Of a stretch of DNA of 64,000 nucleotides, positions 34,617 through 42,868 are shown one piece after another. Every line of letters starts with the position of its first letter. The stretch's first letter is position 1. Under the pieces are notes generated by a model. The model was given only the letters and a program-made list of their open reading frames with translations. It was not told where the DNA came from and searched no databases. A program made the position numbers and the translations under genes. Source of the stretch: Hathewaya limosa (lineage in GTDB: Bacteria; Bacillota; Clostridia; Clostridiales; Clostridiaceae); NCBI RefSeq assembly GCF_030815255.1, contig NZ_JAUSWN010000006.1:62001-126000 (forward strand), in the 5' to 3' direction.

Positions 34617-35822
34617 GTGCAAAATATCATATTAACACCTTCGTATACAAAAGAATTTAAGTGTATAGGAGGAGAATGTGAAGATAGTTGTTGTATTGGG
34701 TGGAGGGTATTTATTGATAAAAATACATTTAAAAATTATAAAAGGATTTATAATAAAGAATTTAAAGCAAAGGTTGATAAATATATAAAAAGAAATAGAC
34801 ATTCTACAAATGAAAATAGTTATGCTCAAATAAAGTTATTAGAAAATGAAAGATGCCCTTTTTTAAATAATAAAAATTTATGTGAAGTATTTATAAATGT
34901 AGGAGAACATAACTTATCTAAGGTTTGTACTGAATATCCTAGAATTTATAATAGAATTGATAGTAAGATTGAAAAGTCATTAACTTTATCTTGCCCTGTT
35001 GCGGCTAAAAAGATTTTACTAAATAAAGAGTTAATGGAGTTTGATGAAATTCAATCTAATGAAAAAATAAGTAATATAATAAACTATGTAGATACACAAA
35101 GTAATAAATATATTAATAAATGTTTTTGGGAAATAAGGATTTTTACTATAGATTTATTACAGAATAGAAATTATTCAATAGAAGATAGATTAATTATTTT
35201 AGGTATGTTTTATAAAGAAATTAGTGAAAATTCCAATGTAGATGATGTCATAAAAAAATTCAAAAACCGAATACTAGATAATGTATATAAGAAATTTTTA
35301 AATGATATTTCACAATTACAAGATATAAAATTACATATATTAACACAAATTATAGATGCAAAGATAGAAAATGATCTAAATATAGATAGAGAATTTTTGG
35401 AATTTTATTATAAGACTAAAACAGGACTCGGATATGAAAAAGAACATCAAGAAATTGATTTAGTAAAAGGATACAATCTATGTTATAAAAAATACTATAA
35501 AGATTTTATTTTACATAAAGAACATATAATGGAAAACTTTTTGGTGAATTATGTGTTTCAGAATACATTTCCAGTAACAAATAAAAAATTATTTGATGAA
35601 TATATTATAATGGTTATTAATTATGCACTTATTAAAGTTCATTTGGTAGGTCTTAGTGGATACTATAAAGAAAATTTTTCGGAAGATATAGTAGTAAAGT
35701 TTATTCAAAAATTCTCAAAAGTAGTAATGCATAATTACAATTATATTGAATGGATATTTAATAGTATAAAAGATGAAAAGCTAGATAGTATGGCGCATAT
35801 AATCATATTTATAAAAGATTAA
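34617..35822 (+). CDS. fliB: FliB-type flagellin lysine N-methylase
   Basis: A 401-aa protein. The cysteine pattern CIGGECEDSCCIGW, CPFLNNKNLC, VCTEYPRIYN and LSCPVAAKKIL is that of FliB, which methylates flagellin lysines in Salmonella and carries an iron-sulfur cluster. The C-terminal half is helical and variable. The start is GTG 34617, with AAGGAGG at 34601-34607. Its place among flagellin glycosylation genes fits the role well. Confidence 0.87.
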   Translation: MQNIILTPSYTKEFKCIGGECEDSCCIGWRVFIDKNTFKNYKRIYNKEFKAKVDKYIKRNRHSTNENSYAQIKLLENERCPFLNNKNLCEVFINVGEHNLSKVCTEYPRIYNRIDSKIEKSLTLSCPVAAKKILLNKELMEFDEIQSNEKISNIINYVDTQSNKYINKCFWEIRIFTIDLLQNRNYSIEDRLIILGMFYKEISENSNVDDVIKKFKNRILDNVYKKFLNDISQLQDIKLHILTQIIDAKIENDLNIDREFLEFYYKTKTGLGYEKEHQEIDLVKGYNLCYKKYYKDFILHKEHIMENFLVNYVFQNTFPVTNKKLFDEYIIMVINYALIKVHLVGLSGYYKENFSEDIVVKFIQKFSKVVMHNYNYIEWIFNSIKDEKLDSMAHIIIFIKD

Positions 35823-35859
35823 TTTTTGTAAATAAAAAAATATTTTGGAGGAAGTATAT

Positions 35860-36861
35860 ATGAATATATTAGTTACAGGCGGAGCAGGATTTATCGGAAG
35901 ATGGGTAGTGAAAAGATTATTGGATGAAGAACATAAAGTTTTAGCATTAGATAATTTGTCAAATGGAAGAATTGAAAATATACAAGAATTTAAGGTTAAT
36001 AACAAATTTAGTTTTATAGAAGGTGATATAAAAGATACTAAATTGTTAGATAATATTTTTGAAAAAGAACAATTTGATATTATATATCACCTAGGTGCAT
36101 CTATAAATGTACAAGATTCTATAGATGATCCAAATACAACATTTTATAATGATACGGTAGGAACTTTTAATATTTTAGAAAAAGCTAAAGTTCAAATGTT
36201 TGGTAAAAATGCAAAAATGGATGGAGAAGAATGGATTTTAGATGATAAAGAAAAAACTCATCCATGTAAAGTTGTATTTATGAGTACTTGTATGGTTTAT
36301 GATAAAGCAGGAGCAGAAGGAATAGATGAAAATCATCCTGTTAAACCTGTATCACCTTATGGAGGAGCTAAAATAGCAGCAGAAAATATGGTCCTTTCAT
36401 ATTATAATGCATATAAACTTCCAACAGTTGTTATAAGACCATTTAATACATATGGACCATTCCAAAAGACAGGTGGAGAAGGTGGAGTTGTAGCCATATT
36501 TATTAAAAATACATTAGCAGATATTGATTTAAATATTTATGGAACTGGAGAACAAACTAGAGATTTATTATATGTTAAAGATTGTGCTAGATTTGTTGTT
36601 ATGTCAGGATATTTAGATAAAGTTAATGGACAAGTTGTAAATGCAGGTACAGGAAGAGATGTAACTATAAGTGAACTTGCAAAAATTATTGCAAGGGATA
36701 GAGTAAAAGTTAATTATGTAAAACACATCCATCCTCAAAGTGAGATTATGAAACTTTTATGTAATTATAAAAAAGCAGAAAGGTTAATTGGATGGAAGCC
36801 AGAATATACTTTGGAAGAAGGAATAGCTGAAACTGAAGAATGGATTAAGCAAAATTTATAA
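35860..36861 (+). CDS. NAD-dependent SDR sugar-nucleotide epimerase/dehydratase
   Basis: A 333-aa extended SDR enzyme. ILVTGGAGFIGRWVVKRLL binds NAD. The catalytic motif is SPYGGAKIAAENM, and RPFNTYGPFQK, IYGTGEQTRDLLYVKDCA and GWKPEYTLEEGI follow. Relatives act on UDP- or GDP-hexoses (4-epimerase or 4,6-dehydratase, including LegB-like enzymes); the substrate cannot be assigned. It would make a second activated sugar in addition to the pseudaminic branch. ATG 35860 follows TGGAGG; the TTG at 35845 is rejected. Confidence 0.82.
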   Translation: MNILVTGGAGFIGRWVVKRLLDEEHKVLALDNLSNGRIENIQEFKVNNKFSFIEGDIKDTKLLDNIFEKEQFDIIYHLGASINVQDSIDDPNTTFYNDTVGTFNILEKAKVQMFGKNAKMDGEEWILDDKEKTHPCKVVFMSTCMVYDKAGAEGIDENHPVKPVSPYGGAKIAAENMVLSYYNAYKLPTVVIRPFNTYGPFQKTGGEGGVVAIFIKNTLADIDLNIYGTGEQTRDLLYVKDCARFVVMSGYLDKVNGQVVNAGTGRDVTISELAKIIARDRVKVNYVKHIHPQSEIMKLLCNYKKAERLIGWKPEYTLEEGIAETEEWIKQNL

Positions 36862-36908
36862 TAATTAAATCAGTATAATATTAAATAGATCAAAAGTTAA
36901 ATTTCTAT

Positions 36909-36956
36909 AATGAAATGTTACAAAAATCAGTTTTATTTTGTAACATTTCATTTTAT
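36909..36956 (+). terminator. strong terminator after the SDR gene
   Basis: A perfect 17-bp stem (36909-36925 with 36936-36952) and a 10-base loop is followed by TTTTATT. It ends the pse-fliB-SDR transcription unit. Confidence 0.88.
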
Positions 36957-36968
36957 TCTGTACATTAA

Positions 36969-36996
36969 TCAATATTTTCAAAATTAACACGATAAT
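36969..36996 (+). promoter_or_regulatory. sigma-D-like promoter of the choline-type trio
   Basis: CGATAAT at 36990-36996 is a perfect -10; the -35 at 36969-36972 is TCAA (one mismatch). Spacing is again 17 bp. Confidence 0.6.
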
Positions 36997-37033
36997 AGTA
37001 CTAATAAACTTTAATATTAGGTGGTATTTATAT

Positions 37034-37729
37034 ATGAATGCAATAATTTTAGCAGCAGGTAAGGGAACTAGGCTTAGGCCTTTAACAAATGAAATTCCTA
37101 AACCGTTAGTAAAGGTATTGGATAAACCTATAATTGAAACTCAAATAGAACATTTGATAAGCGTAGGTATAAGGAATATTATAGTTGTGTCAGGATATAA
37201 GGGAGAAAAATTATTATATTTAGAAAAGAAGTTTAAAATAAAAATAATACATAATCCTTATTATAATGAATTTAATAATATTTATAGCATGTATTTAGTT
37301 AGACAATATTTGGAAAATTCTTATGTATTAGATGGAGATGTTTATATAGATAAAAATGTTTTTACTAAGGATATAAGTCGCTCTACTTATTTTGGCATTT
37401 ATAAAAGTTGTTTTAATAATGAATGGGTAATAAATAGCGATGAAAATTTAAAAGTTAATAGTATATCAATCGAAAGTACAAAAAACAAATATATTTTATC
37501 TGGTATTTCTTATTGGAATCGTGAAGCTGGAAAATTTATAAAGAAAGAATTAGAAGAATATGTAAAAAATAAAGAGATAAAGGATTTATACTGGGATGAT
37601 ATAGTGAGGATTAATATACAAAAGCTTAATGTATATTTAAAACCATTAAATGAATATAGTTGTTATGAAATAGATAATATAAAAGACCTAAATAAAATAC
37701 ATAGTATTCTTAAAAATAGAGGATTATAG
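37034..37729 (+). CDS. LicC-like nucleotidyltransferase (probable phosphocholine cytidylyltransferase)
   Basis: A 231-aa protein. NAIILAAGKGTRLRPLTNEIPKPLVKV is the nucleotidyltransferase signature. PYYNEFNNIYSMYLVRQYL and LDGDVYID are typical of the LicC group, which makes CDP-choline from phosphocholine. Related sugar-phosphate nucleotidyltransferases cannot be excluded from sequence alone, but the kinase gene 32 bp downstream supports the choline reading. Confidence 0.75.
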   Translation: MNAIILAAGKGTRLRPLTNEIPKPLVKVLDKPIIETQIEHLISVGIRNIIVVSGYKGEKLLYLEKKFKIKIIHNPYYNEFNNIYSMYLVRQYLENSYVLDGDVYIDKNVFTKDISRSTYFGIYKSCFNNEWVINSDENLKVNSISIESTKNKYILSGISYWNREAGKFIKKELEEYVKNKEIKDLYWDDIVRINIQKLNVYLKPLNEYSCYEIDNIKDLNKIHSILKNRGL

Positions 37730-37761
37730 AATAAAAAAATTAAAGATTAAGGAGAGAGAGC

Positions 37762-38628
37762 ATGATAGAAATAAATAAATATATAGATTCTAATATATTA
37801 AATAAGTATGTAGGTAAAGTTCAAAAATGTGAAAAAATAGGGGGAATGACTAATCTAAATATAAAAGTTTTTAGTGAATTAGGTATTTTTGTTGTTAGAA
37901 TATGCAAAGAAGATACTAGTGAGATGATTAATAGAAAAGATGAGATTATAAATTCTAAATTAGTATCGGAATACGGAATAGATAAAAGTTTTTTATTTAT
38001 GGATGAATGCTTAGGAACGAAGATTACTAAGTTCATCGATAATGGAGAAAATTTAACTCCTAAGACAGCTTTAAAGGAGCAAACTATGATCAAAGTAGTA
38101 CAAGCATTAAAAAAATTACATAATTCTAATGTAAAGTTTAATAACGTATTTAATCCTTATGAAATGATTTGTAAATATGAAAAAATCTTAATAAAAAATA
38201 AAGGATATTTTTTTGAAGACTATTATGAGATTAGAAAACAAATTTTTAGTTTTGAAGAAAAATTAAGAAAGTATGAAATCAAATTAGTTTCATGTCATAA
38301 TGATACAGTACCTGAAAATTTTGTAATAAATAAAGAAGAATTAAATATGATTGATTGGGAATATAGTGGTATGAATGATTTAGTTTGGGATTTAGCAGCG
38401 CATAGTTTAGAATGTGGATTTACATATGAAGATGAAATGAGGTTTTTAGAAATATATTATGGTAATAAATGCGAAGAAAGTATAAAATGGCGTATGAAAT
38501 TATATAAGGTTTTACAGGATTTTCTATGGAGTTTATGGTCTAATATAAAAATTAGCTATGGAGAAGATTTGAAAGAATATTCTAAAGAAAGATATAATAG
38601 ATGTAAAAGGATAATAAAAGAATTATAA
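37762..38628 (+). CDS. choline/ethanolamine kinase-like (LicA-type) phosphotransferase
   Basis: A 288-aa protein-kinase-fold small-molecule kinase. Catalytic HND at about 179-181 (CHNDTVPENFVI) and D198 in MIDWEYSGMNDLVWDLA are the Brenner and DFG-like motifs of choline kinases and APH enzymes. MTNLNIKV near the N-terminus is the nucleotide loop. LicA phosphorylates choline; with the LicC-like gene this gives a two-step route to CDP-choline. No choline permease (LicB) is seen in the window. Confidence 0.8.
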   Translation: MIEINKYIDSNILNKYVGKVQKCEKIGGMTNLNIKVFSELGIFVVRICKEDTSEMINRKDEIINSKLVSEYGIDKSFLFMDECLGTKITKFIDNGENLTPKTALKEQTMIKVVQALKKLHNSNVKFNNVFNPYEMICKYEKILIKNKGYFFEDYYEIRKQIFSFEEKLRKYEIKLVSCHNDTVPENFVINKEELNMIDWEYSGMNDLVWDLAAHSLECGFTYEDEMRFLEIYYGNKCEESIKWRMKLYKVLQDFLWSLWSNIKISYGEDLKEYSKERYNRCKRIIKEL

Positions 38629-38646
38629 AAGGAGAATTTTAAAATA

Positions 38647-40662
38647 ATGATTAATTTAGAAGAATTAAGATTATTGAAAAATAAATTAAAAGATTCAGTA
38701 GAAAAACAAGATTTTAATAGGGCAGACGAATTAATCAATAAATATCAATTAAACGCAAAATATGATATAGAAGTTGAAAATATAAGTGCTATCGTTGAAT
38801 TTTATAAAGGAAATTTAGAAAAAGCTGAAAGAAAACTTTTAAATATATACAAAAAATTTGAATTTAATTTGGATGTAAATTTAAATCTAGGTATTGTATA
38901 TATGACATTAGGAAAAGATGAAGAAGCAGTTAAGTATTTTATAAGAAGTATGTGTATAGATAATTCCAAATTTAATATGATTATGGATCAAGTTGAAAAT
39001 ATATTACTTAATGGATTTTCAAGAGAAAAGTTTAATGAAATAAAAGAAGAAATTTTTCAGGTATTTTCTACCTATCAAAAAGGTTTTCCGAAGGCTAAAA
39101 ATCAGGGTGATTATGTAGGAAAAGTTTTTGATATAAACAATGAAAATTATGGTGTCGGCATTTATGATAACTATTTTGCTGAGAGAACAGGGATTTTTAA
39201 AGATTTTGATTTAAAATTAGATACCATGTATAAATTAGAATTGTTTAATTCTAAGAAATTAAAAACATATAAAACAAAAGTACAAAATAAAAAAATAGTA
39301 ATTCCTATTATGACAATAGACAATAAAGCTGAAATTAAAGTTAAGGTAAATGAAGAACAGTACACATTAAATAAATCATTAACTAATAGATTTTATTATT
39401 ATGCTTTTTATTTAAATGATGTTGTTGAAATAACTTCAAATGAAGAATTTATTATGGGTAAAATTATAAAATTAGAAGAAAAGAAAACAGAAAGTCCTAA
39501 ACTAATTTTAAATATATTTATAGATGGATTATCACAAAAATTTATTGAAGAAAATGGATTGCAAAAAGTTATGCCTAATGCATATAAATTTTTTAAAGAA
39601 GGAACTATATGTACTAATACATATGTAAGCGGTGAATGGACTTATGTAAGTTTGGCAAGTTTTTTTACAGGAATGTACTCAAATCATCATAAGTTTTATC
39701 ATCCTGATTTTAGTAGTTTTTCTCTTTATGATAAAAAATTATTTAGTGAGATTCTTCAGGATAATGGATATTTTACAGCAAAAATAGATGGTGATTGGAG
39801 AAGTACACCTACTATGGCATATGTAAAGGGAATTGATAGATATTTATATCAGCCATGTGTTATGGGTATGCATACTGATGAAGTGATAAATGAAACTATT
39901 GAACATTTAGATGCATTTAAAGAAAAAAATAATTTTGTTTGGATATGTCTTCCTGATCTACATGATATAGCAGATGAGTTTGAAAATAGGATTAGTGTTC
40001 AAGTTAATAATAATATTGAAACCCGTATTTTTGAAAAAACAGATGAAACAAGTGTTAGGAAAGGCTATGATGAAAGAAAAATATATAAATATGGAACTCA
40101 GCTAAAAAGAATAGATAGATATTTAGGTTTGTTATTTAATTATATAAAAGATAATTATGAAGAAGATGAATATATAATGAGTTTAATTGCAGATCATGGT
40201 CAAGGCTATTTTGTGCAACCTGATAGATTCTTGGATGATGGGAGAACTAAAGTAGCTATGATGTTTAGAGGAAAAAATATTCCTAAGGGACAATGCAATG
40301 AAATGATTCAAGGGTTAGATTTATTTCCTATAATTTTAAATGCAATAAATGTAAAAAATGAAAATTTAAATGATGGAAATGTGCCTAAATATTTTGGTGG
40401 AGAAAGAGAAAGAGAATATACTTATTCAGAAAGTATTTTTCCTAAAAGTCCATATAGAGCAACTATAAATGATTTAACACATAAATTTTTCTTTGAAACA
40501 AAAGAAGAATGCCAAGTTGATGGAAGGTTTAAAATAGATGGATATAAATTTCAATTAATAAATAAGGAAACTGATGAAGATGAAACTGAATTATACGGAG
40601 AAAAAGTTGAGAAATATATGCATATAATTCTTGAACATATTAAAGAATATATAATTATTTAA
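38647..40662 (+). CDS. TPR plus alkaline-phosphatase/sulfatase-superfamily protein, candidate cytoplasmic phosphotransferase
   Basis: A 671-aa protein with no signal peptide or membrane helix. Residues about 1-130 look like tetratricopeptide repeats (NLGIVYMTLGKDEEAVKYFIRSM), then a beta-rich linker. From about 285 comes a sulfatase / alkaline-phosphatase fold: metal Asp D293 in NIFIDGLSQ, a Thr (T332) in the nucleophile position of EWTYVSLASFFTG, D437/H439 in LPDLHD and D516/H517 in ADHGQG. Thr at the nucleophile is seen in phosphodiesterases and phosphoryl-group transferases, not in sulfatases. With choline-kinase and LicC-like genes upstream and flagellins downstream, transfer of phosphocholine to flagellin or its glycan is plausible but unproven. 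Confidence 0.75.
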   Translation: MINLEELRLLKNKLKDSVEKQDFNRADELINKYQLNAKYDIEVENISAIVEFYKGNLEKAERKLLNIYKKFEFNLDVNLNLGIVYMTLGKDEEAVKYFIRSMCIDNSKFNMIMDQVENILLNGFSREKFNEIKEEIFQVFSTYQKGFPKAKNQGDYVGKVFDINNENYGVGIYDNYFAERTGIFKDFDLKLDTMYKLELFNSKKLKTYKTKVQNKKIVIPIMTIDNKAEIKVKVNEEQYTLNKSLTNRFYYYAFYLNDVVEITSNEEFIMGKIIKLEEKKTESPKLILNIFIDGLSQKFIEENGLQKVMPNAYKFFKEGTICTNTYVSGEWTYVSLASFFTGMYSNHHKFYHPDFSSFSLYDKKLFSEILQDNGYFTAKIDGDWRSTPTMAYVKGIDRYLYQPCVMGMHTDEVINETIEHLDAFKEKNNFVWICLPDLHDIADEFENRISVQVNNNIETRIFEKTDETSVRKGYDERKIYKYGTQLKRIDRYLGLLFNYIKDNYEEDEYIMSLIADHGQGYFVQPDRFLDDGRTKVAMMFRGKNIPKGQCNEMIQGLDLFPIILNAINVKNENLNDGNVPKYFGGEREREYTYSESIFPKSPYRATINDLTHKFFFETKEECQVDGRFKIDGYKFQLINKETDEDETELYGEKVEKYMHIILEHIKEYIII

Positions 40663-40722
40663 AAATTAATAAGGATTAAGATACTTTGTTTAAGTTTAAA
40701 TAAAAAATAATTTAAAAAATAT

Positions 40723-40750
40723 TAAAATTTATTAAACAATATTCGATAAT
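40723..40750 (+). promoter_or_regulatory. sigma-D promoter of the first flagellin paralogue
   Basis: TAAA at 40723-40726, 17 bp, CGATAAT at 40744-40750. The -10 overlaps a palindrome (40747-40778). Confidence 0.82.
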
Positions 40751-40778
40751 ATGTAATGAAAGGTAATATTACATATTA
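40747..40778 (+). repeat. 11-bp palindrome overlapping the -10 and start site
   Basis: TAATATGTAAT (40747-40757) and ATTACATATTA (40768-40778) are exact reverse complements around 10 bp. The left arm shares bases with the sigma-D -10, so it could be an operator. It is less likely to be a terminator because no T run follows. Confidence 0.6.
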
Positions 40779-40796
40779 GTAGGAGGTGACATAATA

Positions 40797-41603
40797 ATGC
40801 TAATAAACAATGCGCTAGTATTAGGAACTTTTAATAGACATAACAATAATGTTCAAAGAAGAGAAAAAAATGTTGAAACTTTAGCATCAGGAAAGAGAAT
40901 AAATAAAGCTTCAGATGATGCATCAGGGCTTGGAATATGTGAAAGTATGAAGGCTCAAATCAGAGGATTATCTCAAGGACAAAGAAATACTCAAGATGGA
41001 CTTTCATTTTTACAGTATGCTGAAGGTCAACTTGAAGGTGTACATGAGAATCTTTTAAAAATGAGAGAAATGGCTGTAAGATTTTCAAATGATACTTATA
41101 GTGATTCTGATAGAGAAGTTGCAGATAAGGAATTTCAACAATTGAAAAAAGATATAACTTATATATCCGAAACGGCAGAAGTTAATGGTATAAAAGTTAT
41201 GGGTGAAGATAAAAAACTTCAAATTCAGGTAAGATATGAACCATATAAAGTAGAAGAAATAGGTCTAAGAAAAATAAATTTAGATTCTTTAGATTTATCT
41301 TCAGAAAATATACGTTCTAGGCAAAATAGTTCTAAGTGTTTAGAAAAAATTGATGATTCATTAGAAAAAGTTCTTGATTATAGGGAAAGTCTAGGAGTTG
41401 CAATGAATAGATTTGAAAGTCTTCTTAAGGATAGTTCTAATGCTGAAAATAATACAACAGCTTCTTTATCTAGAATAGAAGATATAGGAACTGCAATGGC
41501 AAGTATGAATTTGTTTAAGAATGATGTTTTGGTTAAGTATACAAACGCTATGATGGCTCATGCAAATCAAGATACTAATAATACCATTCAGTTATTAAAA
41601 TAA
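40797..41603 (+). CDS. divergent flagellin paralogue (second flagellin)
   Basis: A 268-aa flagellin-like protein. It keeps LASGKRINKASDDASGLGICESMKAQIRGL and the C-terminal NTIQLLK helix, but the first 20 residues (MLINNALVLGTFNRHNNNVQ) differ strongly from FliC. The core LLKMREMAVRFSNDTY is altered at the TLR5-type site. It has cysteines, including C48. There is a strong AGGAGGTGA site. It may be a minor filament subunit or a cap/junction-proximal flagellin; the role is not evident. Confidence 0.88.
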   Translation: MLINNALVLGTFNRHNNNVQRREKNVETLASGKRINKASDDASGLGICESMKAQIRGLSQGQRNTQDGLSFLQYAEGQLEGVHENLLKMREMAVRFSNDTYSDSDREVADKEFQQLKKDITYISETAEVNGIKVMGEDKKLQIQVRYEPYKVEEIGLRKINLDSLDLSSENIRSRQNSSKCLEKIDDSLEKVLDYRESLGVAMNRFESLLKDSSNAENNTTASLSRIEDIGTAMASMNLFKNDVLVKYTNAMMAHANQDTNNTIQLLK

Positions 41604-41612
41604 TAACTTAGG

Positions 41613-41646
41613 ATAAGTCTAGTATATATTTATGCTAGACTTATTT
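41613..41646 (+). terminator. terminator between the flagellin paralogues
   Basis: A 14-bp stem with one G-U pair (41613-41626 with 41631-41644) and a TATT loop is followed by TTCTAT. Since the next gene has its own promoter, each paralogue is probably transcribed alone. Confidence 0.75.
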
Positions 41647-41652
41647 CTATAA

Positions 41653-41680
41653 TAAAGAAACATTATAAGATAACGATAAT
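41653..41680 (+). promoter_or_regulatory. sigma-D promoter of the second flagellin paralogue
   Basis: TAAA at 41653-41656, 17 bp, CGATAAT at 41674-41680, giving a leader of about 30 nt. Confidence 0.82.
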
Positions 41681-41717
41681 TTAAATAGTAAGATTAAATT
41701 TAAAAGGAAGTGTAATA

Positions 41718-42521
41718 ATGAGAATATCACATAATTTAGCTTCTCTAAATATATATAGAAATATGGAAATAACAGAAGCAAAGCAGAGCAAGTGCATGAC
41801 TAGAATAAATACAGGGAGTAAATTAAATAGGGCATGTGATGATCCAACTAAAATTGGTGAAAAAGAATTAATGACTATGAGTATTAGAACTATGCAAAGT
41901 TCTTCTAGGAACGTTCAAGATACTATGAGTATGTTACAAACTGCTGATGGAGGACTTCAAGAGATAAATGATAATTTAATAAGACTTAAAGAACTTATGG
42001 TACAGGCTGGCGATGGTTCATTATCAGATAAAGATAAAGATGTTCTTCAGAATGAAATTAATCAAGTTACAGCAGATATTGATTATTTAGCTAAAGGTAC
42101 AAATTTTAATAAAGTATCTCTTTTAGATGGAAGTTTTACAAAGAAAAAAAGTCTTATAGATAAGCATGAAGAAGTGGTTATACCTGATATAAAAGCTACG
42201 GTTCATGATTTAGGTTTAAATGCAGATGTAAATGATGTTAGTAGGTCTTTAGATAGTATTGATAAGGCTATAAAAAGTATTTGTGAAACAAGAGGAAGAA
42301 TTGGTGGATTAGGTTCCAGACTTGAGGATACTTATAATAATATTCAAGAAAGTTATTCAGCAGTTGAAAGATCTTTAAGTTTAATAAGTGATGCTGATGT
42401 TGGAGAAGAAGCTGTAGAACTTGCTAAGAATAATATTTTAATGGAAGCTGGAAATGCTATTATGGTTCAAACTAATAAATTACCTATGGATGTTTTGTCG
42501 ATACTAGGAAATATGAAATAA
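41718..42521 (+). CDS. divergent flagellin paralogue (third flagellin)
   Basis: A 267-aa flagellin-like protein: MRISHNLASLNIYRNMEI, NTGSKLNRACDDPTKIGEKELM, and a C-terminus ending LPMDVLSILGNMK. The usual GDDAAGLAISEKM box is degenerate. Cysteines C26 and C40 lie in the core N-terminal helix, and another is in KSICETRG. It is as far from FliC as from the second flagellin, so the two paralogues are not a recent duplication. It has its own sigma-D promoter and terminator. Confidence 0.87.
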   Translation: MRISHNLASLNIYRNMEITEAKQSKCMTRINTGSKLNRACDDPTKIGEKELMTMSIRTMQSSSRNVQDTMSMLQTADGGLQEINDNLIRLKELMVQAGDGSLSDKDKDVLQNEINQVTADIDYLAKGTNFNKVSLLDGSFTKKKSLIDKHEEVVIPDIKATVHDLGLNADVNDVSRSLDSIDKAIKSICETRGRIGGLGSRLEDTYNNIQESYSAVERSLSLISDADVGEEAVELAKNNILMEAGNAIMVQTNKLPMDVLSILGNMK

Positions 42522-42535
42522 TTATTTTTCTATTT

Positions 42536-42575
42536 AAAATTATACCATAGTCGAAAATATGGTATAATTTTTTTT
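42536..42575 (+). terminator. intrinsic terminator after the third flagellin gene
   Basis: A perfect 14-bp stem (42536-42549 with 42558-42571) and an 8-base loop ends in a T run. Confidence 0.9.
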
Positions 42576-42839
42576 GCTTTTGTAAATATATTGTGAATAA
42601 ATTTATACTAATGAAAAATAAATAATATTATTATTTGAAAAAAGATTATAAGAAGTTTATAATGTTTTAAGTAGTATAAAATAAATTTACTGTTTTTAAC
42701 AAATAACAAATAAAAAAGAAAAAAATGTTAAATATTCTGAAAAAGCAAATAAAATGTTTGAAATTGGATATAATAGTCTTGTCTAAAAAAAGATGTAAAA
42801 AATTTTTGAATTATTTTTATAACTAAATTTAAATTAATA

Positions 42840-42868
42840 TTTAAAATTCAAATTATTTAGGGTATAAT
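42840..42868 (+). promoter_or_regulatory. candidate sigma-A promoter of the basal-body operon
   Basis: A perfect TATAAT at 42863-42868 has TTTAAA (4 of 6) at 42840-42845, 17 bp apart. This fits early flagellar genes using the main sigma factor. The background A+T content makes it weak. Confidence 0.35.

Noticed and set aside
35860..36861. Assigning the SDR enzyme as LegB or GalE
   Set aside because: The NAD and YxxxK motifs are shared by many epimerases and dehydratases, and nothing visible fixes the substrate.
38647..40662. Reading the TPR protein as a classical sulfatase or as LtaS
   Set aside because: The nucleophile position is Thr without the Cys/Ser-x-Pro-x-Arg sulfatase motif, and there are no membrane helices as LtaS would have.
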